A stretch of 64,000 bases of DNA from Dyadobacter fermentans. GTDB lineage: Bacteria; Bacteroidota; Bacteroidia; Cytophagales; Spirosomataceae. The first letter of the stretch is position 1, and the number at the start of each line of letters is the position of its first letter. The DNA lies in assembly GCF_019924045.1 (NCBI RefSeq), contig NZ_JAHXBN010000006.1, forward strand, positions 186,001-250,000, given 5' to 3'. The translations under genes were made by a program, and so were the position numbers. The notes under the pieces were generated by a model. It was not told the origin of the DNA, made no database searches, and worked only from the letters and a program-made list of their open reading frames with translations. Positions 9,558-18,226 of this stretch are shown one piece after another.

Positions 9558-9573
9558 AGTATGCCTGCATACC
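9558..9573 (-). promoter_or_regulatory. Palindromic operator upstream of the thiolase gene
   Basis: AGTATGC-CT-GCATACC lies 45 bases upstream of the thiolase start. It matches the AGTATGC-nn-GCATACT element found twice before the acyl-CoA dehydrogenase gene in 13 of 14 half-site positions. Confidence 0.6.
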
Positions 9574-9606
9574 ATTCGTAAAAATAGGTATTAATCCTAA
9601 AACAAC

Positions 9607-9636
9607 AAACCGCCGGAGTTTGTTTTCCGGCGGTTT
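9607..9636 (-). terminator. Terminator-like hairpin after the PspC gene
   Basis: An 11-bp perfect stem (AAACCGCCGGA / TCCGGCGGTTT) with an 8-base loop lies about 37 bases past the PspC stop. On the minus strand it is followed by GTTGTTTTAGG, which is T-rich but interrupted. Confidence 0.65.
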
Positions 9637-9672
9637 GCAACTACCAAGTCTTTGCTGATGGAAGTCTTTATT

Positions 9673-9906
9673 TTAAGAAGGGATATGCCCTTGTTCCAGC
9701 TCTTTGGGACGTTTTGCGATGTCGGGCATGACGATCCAAAGGATGATGTAAAACAAAATGACAGGGAATGTCACCGGAATGAAGACTGCGAGGACGAACA
9801 ACACACGGATAATAGTGGCGTCGATTTCGAAGTAATCGGCTAACCCTGAGGCTACACCGCCGATCATTTTGTTACTGGTGTTACGGAACAATCTATTGTG
9901 GTTCAT
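9673..9906 (-). CDS. PspC domain protein (77 aa)
   Basis: This small inner-membrane protein has the PspC core: NRLFRNTSNKMIGGVASGLADYFEID, a short amphipathic segment, then one long hydrophobic stretch (about residues 33-60, IIRVLFVLAVFIPVTFPVILFYIILWIVMP). PspC proteins are linked to envelope stress in Proteobacteria, where they work with PspA and PspB. Here no partner gene is adjacent, so the function in this organism is inferred only from the domain. It is encoded singly and divergently from secA. Confidence 0.88.
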   Translation of the reverse strand: MNHNRLFRNTSNKMIGGVASGLADYFEIDATIIRVLFVLAVFIPVTFPVILFYIILWIVMPDIAKRPKELEQGHIPS

Positions 9907-10070
9907 GGCTATATCTGTTTAAATCGTTTTGATGTTTCAAAGGTACTATGCATTACCCAGTAGTGGTTTTAAATCTGTACAAACGGTTCTACATCATGGG
10001 CACGGGTGATTTTTAAGGATAGATTAATGGCTGTGAAAAGATTAGATATGCATTAGGATTCTGCCGGATG

Positions 10071-10103
10071 TTGCGTAATACTATTGGCAATGAATTACCT
10101 TTG
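10071..10103 (+). promoter_or_regulatory. Candidate promoter of secA
   Basis: TTG at 10071-10073 and TACCTTTG at 10096-10103 (TAnnTTTG) are separated by 22 bases, within the range for the Bacteroidota primary sigma factor. Transcription would start near 10110, about 90 bases before the secA start. Confidence 0.5.
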
Positions 10104-10201
10104 GGATTGTAAATGCGGGTTTTGCTGACAATGTGACACGCGATTTGTGGCAGGCTCAATATTTTATAAGGAAAAACCGGTTAAAAAACATACATCACAT
10201 C

Positions 10202-13200
10202 ATGTTTAAAATATTTTCCAAGCTATTTGGCACGAAATCGGAACGGGACCTCAAAGAACTGACCCCGTACGTTGAAAAGGTAAATGCCGAATATGCATTG
10301 CTAGCCTCCCTGTCGAACGACGAGCTCCGGGCACAGTCCGCGAACTTGAAACAACATATTGCCGATCAACTGAAATCCGTCGATGAGCAAATCGCAGCGT
10401 TGAGACAGCAGGCAGCCGACGAACCGAATGTGGACAGCAAAGAGGCGATCTTCAAGAAAATAGACGCGCTCGAACTGGAAAGAAATAAAGAACTGGAAAA
10501 GGTGTTGCTGGATATTCTTCCAAAAGCATTTGCGATTGTGAAAGACACGGCGCGCCGTTTTACAGAAAATGATAAACTGGAAGTAACCGCCAACTTTTTT
10601 GACCGTGAGATCGCTTCTAAAAAGTCGAATGTGACCATTAGCGGCGATAAGGCATTTTGGAATACAACCTGGGACGTGATCGGCCAGCCTATCAAATGGA
10701 ACATGGTCCATTATGATGTGCAGCTGATCGGTGGTGTGGTGTTACACCAGGGCAAGATTTCTGAAATGGCGACCGGTGAAGGTAAAACCCTCGTGGCTAC
10801 CCTTCCTTCATTCCTGAATGCGCTCGCAGGACAAGGCGTTCACATTGTAACCGTGAACGACTACCTCGCGAAACGCGATGCCGAGTGGAATGCACCACTT
10901 TTCGAGTTCCACGGCATGAGCGTCGACTGTATCGACCGTCACCAGCCGAACACCATTGCACGCCGCAATGCCTATAAAGCAGACCTTACTTACGGTACCA
11001 ACAACGAATTCGGCTTCGACTACCTGCGTGACAATATGTCACGGACGCCGGAAGAGCTCGTTCAGCGCAAGCACCATTTCGCGATGGTGGATGAGGTCGA
11101 CTCCGTTTTGATCGACGATGCGCGTACGCCATTGATCATCAGCGGCCCGGTGCCACGTGGCGATGAGCAGGAGTTTTTGGAATTAAAACCTCGTGTTGCG
11201 AGGATCGTAGAGGCACAAAAACGCCTCGCGATGGACTTCCTCAATGATGCCAAAAAGAAAATACAGGCAGGCGACAAAAAAGAAGGCGGTCTGGCGTTGT
11301 TCCGCGCACACCGCGGTATGCCGAAGTACAAGCCTTTGATCAAATACCTCAGCGAAGGCGGCGTGAAAGCCATTATGCAGGAATCGGAATCGATTTACCT
11401 CGCAGAAAACCAGAAACTGATGCCGCAGGCCGATGCACCGCTCTATTTCACAATAGACGAGCGTCATAACAGCATCGAACTGACCGAGAAAGGGATCGAC
11501 TTCCTCACAGGCGAATCGGAAGAATCCAACTTCTTCATTCTCCCGGATATCGCAGTTGATCTCGATGCAATTGAAAAAGATACCTCGCTCAGCGAGCACG
11601 ACCGCGTAATAGCGAAAGAAGCATTGATTCGCGATTATTCCGTTAAAACAGCCCGTATTCATACGGTAAACCAGCTTTTGAAAGCATTTACATTGTTTGA
11701 AAAAGATGTGGAATACGTGATCATGGACGGAAAGGTGAAGATCGTCGATGAGCAGACCGGCCGTATCATGGAAGGCCGCCGCTATTCCGACGGCTTGCAC
11801 CAGGCGATAGAAGCAAAAGAAAGTGTACGCGTGGAAGATGCTACGCAGACTTACGCGACGATTACCCTTCAAAACTACTTCCGGATGTACCACAAACTGG
11901 CTGGTATGACCGGTACCGCGGAAACCGAAGCGGGCGAGTTCTGGGAAATCTACAAACTCGACGTCGTTTCAATCCCTACCAACAGAGGAATCGTTCGTAA
12001 AGACCAGGAAGATAAAGTTTACCGCTCGGTTCGCGAGAAATACAATGCGGTAACCGACGAAATCGTGGAACTGGTGGAAGCCGGCCGCCCGGTACTCGTA
12101 GGTACAACTTCGGTTGAAAACTCGGAGATCATCAGCCGGATGCTTACGCTCCGCAAGATACCGCACCAGGTGTTGAACGCGAAACAACACCAACGCGAGG
12201 CGGAGGTCGTTGCGGAAGCGGGTAAGCCAGGCACTGTGACGATCGCTACCAACATGGCGGGTCGTGGTACCGATATTAAGCTGACGCCGGAAGCGAAAGC
12301 CGCAGGCGGTTTGGCGATCATCGGTACGGAGCGCCACGAAAGCCGTCGCGTCGACCGCCAGCTGCGTGGTCGTTCGGGACGTCAGGGTGACCCGGGTTCG
12401 TCTCAGTTCTTTGTGTCTTTGGAAGATAACCTCATGCGTCTATTCGGTTCCGACCGTATGGCGAAAGTGATGGACCGCATGGGCCTTGAAGAAGGTGAAG
12501 TGATCCAGAGCAGTATGATCACGAAGTCGATCGAGCGCGCACAGAAGAAAGTAGAAGAGAACAACTTCGGAATGCGGAAGCGCTTGCTCGAATATGATGA
12601 CGTAATGAACTATCAGCGTGACGCGATTTACACGCGCCGTCGCAATGCATTGTTCGGGGATCGTCTGGCGGTGGATATTGCCAACACGTTATTCGATGTG
12701 TGCGACGAAATCGCGACTACCGCAGGAAGCTACGCAGAACTCGAACTAGCAGCCATTACCACATTGGGCATGGAAGTTCCTTTCAGTGAAGCCGAATATG
12801 GTGCGATGAAACCTGCCGACCGCTCGCAGAAACTGTACGACGCTGCCGAAAAGCAATATCAGGACAAAAACGACAGCATTTCAGGCAAAGCATTGCCGGT
12901 ACTCCGCTCGATTTACGCGGAACGTGGTGCGGTGATTTCCGAAATCATGATCCCGTTCACGGATGGTATCCGTCAGGCAGGCGTGGTAGTAGGCCTCCAA
13001 AAAGCCATCGAAAGCGAAGGCAAGGACATTACCCGCGAAATGGAGAAGGCGATCGTACTTTCGCTCATCGACCAGGAATGGAAAGAGCATTTGCGTGAAA
13101 TGGACGATTTGAAGCAGTCGGTTCAAAATGCCGTATTCGAACAGAAAGATCCATTGCTGATTTACAAATTCGAATCGGTGGAGCTCTTCAAACGCTTCCT

Positions 13201-13546
13201 GAGCAAGGTAAACTTTGATATGATCTCCTTCCTGATGAAGGCTGATATTCCACAGGAAGAAGCTGCGCCGCCAACTGCCGTAGCGCAGCAGGTCCGCAGA
13301 CCGGAGCCCACGCCTGAGCTACACACCAACCGTGAGGAAGACTACGACGTAGAAACCGATACATTCCATTCACAGGAATCTACTACCAAAGCGCAGCCTG
13401 TACGTACCATTAAAATCGCTGATCGTAACCAGCGCGTTTCGGTTCAGTACCGCGACGGCCGCATTGTCCGTGATGTGAAGTTCAAAAAAGTAGAGCACGA
13501 GGTGAAAAACGGCGATTGTGTCGTGGTGGACGTGCACGAGGAGTAG
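10202..13546 (+). CDS. secA: Protein translocase ATPase SecA (1114 aa)
   Basis: SecA drives preproteins through SecYEG using ATP. The start at MFKIFSKLFGTKSERDLKEL is preferred because it matches SecA N-termini; an in-frame start 69 bases upstream adds unrelated residues. The Walker A loop ATGEGKT is at 190-196, the DEAD-type box VDEVDSVLIDDARTPL follows, and ATNMAGRGTDIKL and QLRGRSGRQGDPG mark the second nucleotide-binding domain. The protein is about 200 residues longer than the 901-residue E. coli enzyme and lacks the C-terminal CxCxSGx8CH zinc motif, ending instead in VVVDVHEE; both traits are usual in Bacteroidota. It appears monocistronic, with its own promoter and terminator. Confidence 0.98.
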   Translation: MFKIFSKLFGTKSERDLKELTPYVEKVNAEYALLASLSNDELRAQSANLKQHIADQLKSVDEQIAALRQQAADEPNVDSKEAIFKKIDALELERNKELEKVLLDILPKAFAIVKDTARRFTENDKLEVTANFFDREIASKKSNVTISGDKAFWNTTWDVIGQPIKWNMVHYDVQLIGGVVLHQGKISEMATGEGKTLVATLPSFLNALAGQGVHIVTVNDYLAKRDAEWNAPLFEFHGMSVDCIDRHQPNTIARRNAYKADLTYGTNNEFGFDYLRDNMSRTPEELVQRKHHFAMVDEVDSVLIDDARTPLIISGPVPRGDEQEFLELKPRVARIVEAQKRLAMDFLNDAKKKIQAGDKKEGGLALFRAHRGMPKYKPLIKYLSEGGVKAIMQESESIYLAENQKLMPQADAPLYFTIDERHNSIELTEKGIDFLTGESEESNFFILPDIAVDLDAIEKDTSLSEHDRVIAKEALIRDYSVKTARIHTVNQLLKAFTLFEKDVEYVIMDGKVKIVDEQTGRIMEGRRYSDGLHQAIEAKESVRVEDATQTYATITLQNYFRMYHKLAGMTGTAETEAGEFWEIYKLDVVSIPTNRGIVRKDQEDKVYRSVREKYNAVTDEIVELVEAGRPVLVGTTSVENSEIISRMLTLRKIPHQVLNAKQHQREAEVVAEAGKPGTVTIATNMAGRGTDIKLTPEAKAAGGLAIIGTERHESRRVDRQLRGRSGRQGDPGSSQFFVSLEDNLMRLFGSDRMAKVMDRMGLEEGEVIQSSMITKSIERAQKKVEENNFGMRKRLLEYDDVMNYQRDAIYTRRRNALFGDRLAVDIANTLFDVCDEIATTAGSYAELELAAITTLGMEVPFSEAEYGAMKPADRSQKLYDAAEKQYQDKNDSISGKALPVLRSIYAERGAVISEIMIPFTDGIRQAGVVVGLQKAIESEGKDITREMEKAIVLSLIDQEWKEHLREMDDLKQSVQNAVFEQKDPLLIYKFESVELFKRFLSKVNFDMISFLMKADIPQEEAAPPTAVAQQVRRPEPTPELHTNREEDYDVETDTFHSQESTTKAQPVRTIKIADRNQRVSVQYRDGRIVRDVKFKKVEHEVKNGDCVVVDVHEE

Positions 13547-13549
13547 TCA

Positions 13550-13765
13550 TTTATGGTCAGGTGTGGTCATTAGTAGTCAAGAATTGTTATTTTAGTCAAG
13601 AGTAGTCACTTATAGTCAATTGTTGACATTGATAGTAATGCGGGAGAAGAATAATTTCTCAAAACAATAATGACAAGACCTGACTACAAATGACTACTCT
13701 TGACAACAAAAAATGACCTCCCTACAATACATGCCTAAAAATGACCACACTTGACAAAAGCTGTC
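13550..13765 (+). repeat. Intergenic cluster of short words built on TGACTACTCTTGACA
   Basis: The gap between secA and psd contains about a dozen imperfect copies of AGTCA/TGACT words. The left half carries them as (A)GTCAAGAGTAGTCA and the right half as the complement, giving a perfect 14-bp inverted pair at 13595-13608 and 13691-13704. Similar words occur in the tssF-tssG gap. No open frame or RNA family is recognisable. Confidence 0.7.
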
Positions 13766-13775
13766 CGTAAAATAC

Positions 13776-13805
13776 AGCCCTGACGCATACCGTCGGGGCT
13801 TTTTC
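13776..13805 (+). terminator. Rho-independent terminator downstream of secA
   Basis: AGCCCTGACG pairs with CGTCGGGGCT (one mismatch) around a 5-base loop and is followed by TTTTTCG. It is 230 bases past the secA stop, beyond the repeat cluster, so the repeats are probably transcribed. Confidence 0.75.
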
Positions 13806-13806
13806 G

Positions 13807-13838
13807 TTGCCGGAAAATCAGGATTTATGCGATATTTG
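13807..13838 (+). promoter_or_regulatory. Candidate promoter of psd
   Basis: TTG at 13807-13809 and GATATTTG at 13831-13838 are 21 bases apart. Transcription would begin near 13845, which rules out translation from 13807 and supports the start at 13876. Confidence 0.5.
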
Positions 13839-13875
13839 CATTTCGGAGACCATCATTAACAAAAAACACGCTTGC

Positions 13876-14535
13876 ATGAAACTGCATAGAGAAGGATATA
13901 CGATCATGGCTGTAACGGCCATTGTGCTGATCATGATCAATTTAGGGATCAACTATCTCCTTCCCGACGGCTACTGGATACCCCGCCTTACGCTGATCGC
14001 CAGTATCGTCATTTTCTTCCTTGTCGTGCAGTTTTTCCGCGTCCCCACACGTGTGGTACGCCAAAGCGACCGCGAAATCGTAGCTCCCTGCGATGGTAAG
14101 GTTGTTGTGATTGAAGAAGTGGTGGAAACAGAATACTTCAAAGGACCGCGCCGACAGATCAGCATTTTCATGTCGCCGCTGAATGTACACGTGAACTGGA
14201 ACCCTATCAGTGGGGTGATTCAATATTTTAAATACCACCCCGGCTTGTACCTCGTAGCCTGGCACCCGAAATCCAGTACCGAAAACGAACGTACGACGGT
14301 TGTAATCCGTAATAAGGAAGGTATCGAAGTACTATTTCGCCAGATCGCAGGCGCGGCCGCACGTCGTATACGCTGGTATGTGAAAGAAGGCGATAAAGTG
14401 GAACAAAGCACCGAAATGGGCTTTATCAAATTCGGGTCCAGAGTCGATCTTTACATTCCTCTGGACGCCGAAATCAATGTCAATCTTCAAGACAAAACGG
14501 TAGGTAGCGTCACGGTGCTTGCCACATTAAAATAA
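13876..14535 (+). CDS. psd: Phosphatidylserine decarboxylase, short type (219 aa)
   Basis: This enzyme makes phosphatidylethanolamine from phosphatidylserine at the inner membrane. The start MKLHREGYTIM is followed by two hydrophobic segments (about residues 11-27 and 37-50). The catalytic region includes PCDGKVVVIEEV, and KFGSRVDLYIP contains the Gly187-Ser188 bond where these pro-enzymes cleave themselves and form the pyruvoyl group. The length fits the short, archaeal-like Psd class that is common in Bacteroidota. The 3' end overlaps the convergent rhomboid gene by 9 bases. Confidence 0.92.
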   Translation: MKLHREGYTIMAVTAIVLIMINLGINYLLPDGYWIPRLTLIASIVIFFLVVQFFRVPTRVVRQSDREIVAPCDGKVVVIEEVVETEYFKGPRRQISIFMSPLNVHVNWNPISGVIQYFKYHPGLYLVAWHPKSSTENERTTVVIRNKEGIEVLFRQIAGAAARRIRWYVKEGDKVEQSTEMGFIKFGSRVDLYIPLDAEINVNLQDKTVGSVTVLATLK

Positions 14536-15147
14536 GCGCCAGCTCAGGATTTGCTCAAAAAACTGTGGTACCGCATTCGGATACACCACAGCCATAAAAA
14601 CCATCCCGAAAATCGCCCCGTACATATGCGCGCTGTGGTTCACATAGCTCGTGCCACGCCGTGCCTCGTAAAAAGAATACCCGAGGAAAAGCAGGCCGAA
14701 TATGAAACCGGGCATGCAAATGAAGAAATAAAGGCAGATCTGCATCAACGGAGCAAAAAGGATCGCCGCGAAAAGTACTGCCGAAACACCGCCCGAAGCC
14801 CCGAGAGAATTATACTTCGAATTTTTCCGGTGTTTCAGAAATGTAGGAATGTCCGACACGATAATGCCAACCAGGTACAGGAACAAATAATAATACGTTC
14901 CGCTCGGCCCGAAGAGCATTGAAAAAAGCCGCTCGATGCTCTCTCCTACAAACCACAAACTGAGCATATTGAAAATCAGGTGGCCAAAATCTGCGTGCAC
15001 AAAACCCGAGGTCACAAACCGGTAATATTCGTTGCGTTGCGTCACGCGGTATGGGTTCAGGATCAGCTTATCCATTAAGCTGTAATTGTTGAACGCGTAA
15101 TAGCTGATCCCCGAAGTTATGATCACTAAAATGAGGGTAATCGACAT
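14527..15147 (-). CDS. Rhomboid family intramembrane serine protease
   Basis: The 206-residue protein has six likely membrane helices. The catalytic serine is S118 in the GASGG motif and the histidine is H174 in HSAHMYGAIFG, the usual rhomboid dyad. The HADFGHLIFNM segment at 51-61 corresponds to the conserved HxxxN region of transmembrane helix 2. Rhomboids cleave membrane proteins within the bilayer; the substrate here is unknown. The gene lies 24 bases downstream of the polyprenyl synthase gene on the same strand, so the two are probably cotranscribed, and it converges on psd with a short tail-to-tail overlap. Confidence 0.92.
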   Translation of the reverse strand: MSITLILVIITSGISYYAFNNYSLMDKLILNPYRVTQRNEYYRFVTSGFVHADFGHLIFNMLSLWFVGESIERLFSMLFGPSGTYYYLFLYLVGIIVSDIPTFLKHRKNSKYNSLGASGGVSAVLFAAILFAPLMQICLYFFICMPGFIFGLLFLGYSFYEARRGTSYVNHSAHMYGAIFGMVFMAVVYPNAVPQFFEQILSWRLF

Positions 15148-15171
15148 ATAATGGGTTATTTGTTGATAAGA

Positions 15172-16146
15172 TTACTTTTCCCGCGCCACAAGCTGCTCCA
15201 CAAACTGCAAGAGCACTTCTTTCTGAACGCTGTCTGTGCGCAGTTGCTGTAAACTAGCCATTCCGCGCGAGAAATATTCATTTATTTTATGTTCGGTAAA
15301 TGCGCGAATGTCCAGCGCATCGTAAATCCCGGTCACGGCCGCCACTTTCTCCGCATTATGGAAGGTATCAAGGCTAATCCAGTGGTCGAGCTCGGTTTTC
15401 AAACCGCCTTCTGCTTTGGACAATGCTTCAATCAGCAGGAATGTCTTTTTATTGGCAATAATATCGCCGCCTACCTGTTTTCCAAACTTCGCGGGATCGC
15501 CGTAAACGTCCAGCAAATCGTCTTTCAGCTGGAAACCGATACCCATATTCTCACCCGCCGAGTATAAAAGTCTTGCCGTCTCCTGATCCGCTCCGGCGAT
15601 CATCCCGCCCAATTCCAGCGCAAAACCGAGCAATACCGACGTTTTCAGGCGGATCATACCAATGTACTCTTCCTCCGTTACATCCCAGCGTGTTTCGAAA
15701 TTCATATCGAGCTGCTGGCCTTCGCACACTTCCGCGGCGGTTTGATTAAACCGGCTCAGAACTGCGCGCAATTTGTCTTTATCTACATCCAGCAGTAGGT
15801 CATAGGCGCGGATCAACATTACATCTCCCGACAGAATGGCCGTATTCGCATTCCATTTCTCGTGCACGGTAGGCATACCCCTGCGCAAGGGCGCGCGGTC
15901 CATGATATCGTCGTGCATGAGCGTGAAATTGTGGAACACCTCCACCGCCATAGCCGGTTTCAGGGCCTTTTCGATATCCGTATCAAAAATAGAAGCTGCA
16001 AGCAGCGTCAGCAACGGCCGGAAACGCTTCCCGCCCAGCGACATAATATAGGTTATCGGCTCATAAAGCTCCACAGGCGCATCGCCATAGGAATGCCGGT
16101 CAAATTCAATCTGAAGTCTTTCAAGTAATGATGTGGGTTGGATCAT
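15172..16146 (-). CDS. Polyprenyl (isoprenyl) diphosphate synthase
   Basis: This enzyme condenses isopentenyl diphosphate with an allylic primer. The first aspartate-rich motif is DDIMD in FTLMHDDIMDRAPLRRGMPTVH (about residues 77-90) and the second is QLKDDLLDVYGD near residue 210. The 324-residue length fits both short-chain (geranylgeranyl or farnesyl) and longer-chain synthases. The product length depends on residues before the first motif and cannot be named safely; the bulky HNFTLMHDD region suggests a short- to medium-chain product. It is divergent from the class IV aminotransferase gene. Confidence 0.92.
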   Translation of the reverse strand: MIQPTSLLERLQIEFDRHSYGDAPVELYEPITYIMSLGGKRFRPLLTLLAASIFDTDIEKALKPAMAVEVFHNFTLMHDDIMDRAPLRRGMPTVHEKWNANTAILSGDVMLIRAYDLLLDVDKDKLRAVLSRFNQTAAEVCEGQQLDMNFETRWDVTEEEYIGMIRLKTSVLLGFALELGGMIAGADQETARLLYSAGENMGIGFQLKDDLLDVYGDPAKFGKQVGGDIIANKKTFLLIEALSKAEGGLKTELDHWISLDTFHNAEKVAAVTGIYDALDIRAFTEHKINEYFSRGMASLQQLRTDSVQKEVLLQFVEQLVAREK

Positions 16147-16297
16147 GCGAAGCGTAATGTTGCGGGGCCCATGGATGGCCCTACGGGTTATGTGAACCGC
16201 AAAGATAAAACCTAAAAACTGGCATTTACATTTACAAAAGCAGTATTTAAAAAGCCTTTATCAATAACTTTACCCCAATCAACAAAATCTGCTTTCA

Positions 16298-17128
16298 ATG
16301 CCTTTCTTCCAATATTTTAACGGCGAAGTCTGTCCGCTCGACCAGCCCGTTTTCCAGACCAGCGACCTCGGCTTACTGCGGGGCTACGGATTATTCGATT
16401 TTTTCAGGACCTATAATGGCGTTCCGTTCCGGTGGGACGATTACTGGCAGCGTTTCGAGAATTCGGCGCGGTTGCTGAAACTGCCGCTTCCGGTGACGCA
16501 ACAAGAGACGGAAAAGATCCTGGCCGATCTGCATTCCATGTCCGGGGAGGCCGAAGTAGCATTCCGGTTTGTACTTACGGGCGGTTATGCGCCGGATGGC
16601 GTACACGTGGTACAGCCCAATCTGCTGATCCGCACCGAAGCGCTGCCCCAGGATAACCCGGCCGGCCGTTTGAAAGGTATTAAAGTGCTACCTTATGAAT
16701 ATGTTCGCGATTTACCGGAGATCAAAAGCACCAATTATGTGCATATGGTGCTCATGGCCGACGAAATGAAACGCCAGCAGGCCGCGGATTTGCTTTTCCA
16801 TAAAGACGGTGAAGTAAGCGAACTCACGCGAAGCAACCTGTTCGCATTCCAGGGCGATAAGCTCATTACCTCTGACCGTAATGTCCTCAACGGCGTGACG
16901 CGTCGTGTGGTGATCGAGCTTGCCAAGGCAGATTTTGAGGTAGAAATACGCCTGGTAACCTACAAAGAAGTGATTACCGCCGATGAAGTGTTCACTACCA
17001 GCACCACCAAATGGGTTATGCCCGTGGTGCAGATCGGCGACCAACCCGTTGGAAATGGGCAGGCCGGTGCCCGGACATTGCATTTGCAGCGGAAATTCGA
17101 AGAACTCGTGACACGCTGGGGCAAATAA
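16298..17128 (+). CDS. Class IV aminotransferase (PLP-dependent)
   Basis: The fold type IV PLP family includes branched-chain aminotransferases and aminodeoxychorismate lyase. In 276 residues one sees the N-terminal FNGEVCPLDQPVFQTSDLGLLRGYGLFDFFRTYNG segment and EIKSTNYVHMVLMADEMK, whose lysine is the probable Schiff-base residue. These are followed by VSELTRSNLFAF and the phosphate-binding NGVTRR loop. Substrate specificity is not clear: the short length fits aminodeoxychorismate lyase or D-amino acid aminotransferase-like members as well as IlvE. It is a single gene ending at a bidirectional terminator. Confidence 0.85.
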   Translation: MPFFQYFNGEVCPLDQPVFQTSDLGLLRGYGLFDFFRTYNGVPFRWDDYWQRFENSARLLKLPLPVTQQETEKILADLHSMSGEAEVAFRFVLTGGYAPDGVHVVQPNLLIRTEALPQDNPAGRLKGIKVLPYEYVRDLPEIKSTNYVHMVLMADEMKRQQAADLLFHKDGEVSELTRSNLFAFQGDKLITSDRNVLNGVTRRVVIELAKADFEVEIRLVTYKEVITADEVFTTSTTKWVMPVVQIGDQPVGNGQAGARTLHLQRKFEELVTRWGK

Positions 17129-17166
17129 ACCGCCATCAGCAACATTCCGATGCATGACAAATAACA

Positions 17167-17201
17167 AAAAAGTGGCGATCCCGCGCGGGAAAGCCACTTT
17201 T
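17167..17201. terminator. Bidirectional terminator between convergent genes
   Basis: AAAAGTGGC pairs with GCCACTTTT, with an inner CCCGCGCGGG hairpin, and has A- and T-runs on the two sides. It serves the aminotransferase gene from the left and the lipoprotein gene from the right. Confidence 0.8.
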
Positions 17202-17227
17202 CACTACACTAGGTAATAAGTACTTAT

Positions 17228-18082
17228 TTAGTTAGGCGCAGTCGGTGATTGCAAATTAACGATCGGCCAGATGCCCGGTTTGGGAAAGCTGACCCCCTTA
17301 GTAGTACCCCGGCCGGCTCCATCCTGACCGAAATAATACAGCGGCCAGCCTTTATAGGTTAGCTGTTTTTTCCCAAATACATCGATCGTGCTGAACAATG
17401 CTTTATCCACACCCGTCGGCAATGATTTGAGGTCTGCGGTATAAATAGGCCACGCACCGTCGTTCGAAAAATCGGGCTTGGTATAGTTATTCTTGTTGTT
17501 TTTATCATTGACAAACGCATACAGAGTCCGCCCCTTGCCGTCGGTGAAGAACTGGGTGGCACCGGTACCCTCTGTGTAATCCGATTTGTAGGATTTCCCA
17601 TCGTGGCCCACCAGCTGACCGCTCGCGATCATAATGGTGTAATCGGTTTTGGCAACAAACCAAACCGTTCCTACATTCTCTCCTTTCACATCTCCCGCAA
17701 CCGCATCGTCTTTGTAATAATAAAGCGGCCAACCTTTGTAAGTGGTTTGCGACTGACCGTTGGTAGTAATCGTGCCGAAATCGGCCTTATCCAGGCCGGC
17801 ATCCAGCTTAATCGCCGTCAGATCTCCTGCCGAATAGATTGGCCAGTTGATAAGACAGTTTCCCGAGCAAGCCGAGGCGCCGGACGCATCCTTTGAAAAG
17901 TAATACAGTGTTCTGCCTTTGCTGTCAGTCAGGATTTTGCCCAGCGTCGCATTGTCTTTCAATTGAACATCGTTGGTGGGGGTTGGAGTAGGATCGGTTT
18001 TGTCATCGTCCGAGCACGAAAAACTGACGGCCATTAACAGTCCCAATACAACCAGCATTCTGGAAGTTGAAAAGATCTTCAT
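17228..18082 (-). CDS. Surface lipoprotein with two COG4315-type secreted repeats
   Basis: The 284-residue protein begins with a lipoprotein signal ending VSFSC. The residues after the cysteine, SDDDK, resemble the acidic lipoprotein export signal that sends Bacteroidota lipoproteins to the outer surface. Two repeats follow, each with a K..LGKILTD.KGRTLY.F pattern, a short Cys/Trp-containing segment (SGNCLINWPIYSAGDL, ...GAWPIYTADLKSL), and T.KGWPLYYF/Y. This is the 'secreted repeat of unknown function' family (PF03640-like). No catalytic residues can be proposed. The gene stands alone. Confidence 0.78.
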   Translation of the reverse strand: MKIFSTSRMLVVLGLLMAVSFSCSDDDKTDPTPTPTNDVQLKDNATLGKILTDSKGRTLYYFSKDASGASACSGNCLINWPIYSAGDLTAIKLDAGLDKADFGTITTNGQSQTTYKGWPLYYYKDDAVAGDVKGENVGTVWFVAKTDYTIMIASGQLVGHDGKSYKSDYTEGTGATQFFTDGKGRTLYAFVNDKNNKNNYTKPDFSNDGAWPIYTADLKSLPTGVDKALFSTIDVFGKKQLTYKGWPLYYFGQDGAGRGTTKGVSFPKPGIWPIVNLQSPTAPN

Positions 18083-18175
18083 CGGATTTAATTATGATTT
18101 GTTAGAGATGAATTGGATACGTCGCGATTACGACCAAACCTTTCCGATGGTTGCGTGTATGGATTAAAACAAAAA

Positions 18176-18203
18176 AAGCATAACCGGTGAAGGTTATGCT
18201 TTG
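18176..18203 (-). terminator. Rho-independent terminator after thiL
   Basis: An 11-bp perfect stem (AAAGCATAACC / GGTTATGCTTT) with a 6-base loop runs into TTTTTTTG on the minus strand, 24 bases past the thiL stop. Confidence 0.9.
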
Positions 18204-18226
18204 AAGCCTTTATGACGAGCAACAAA

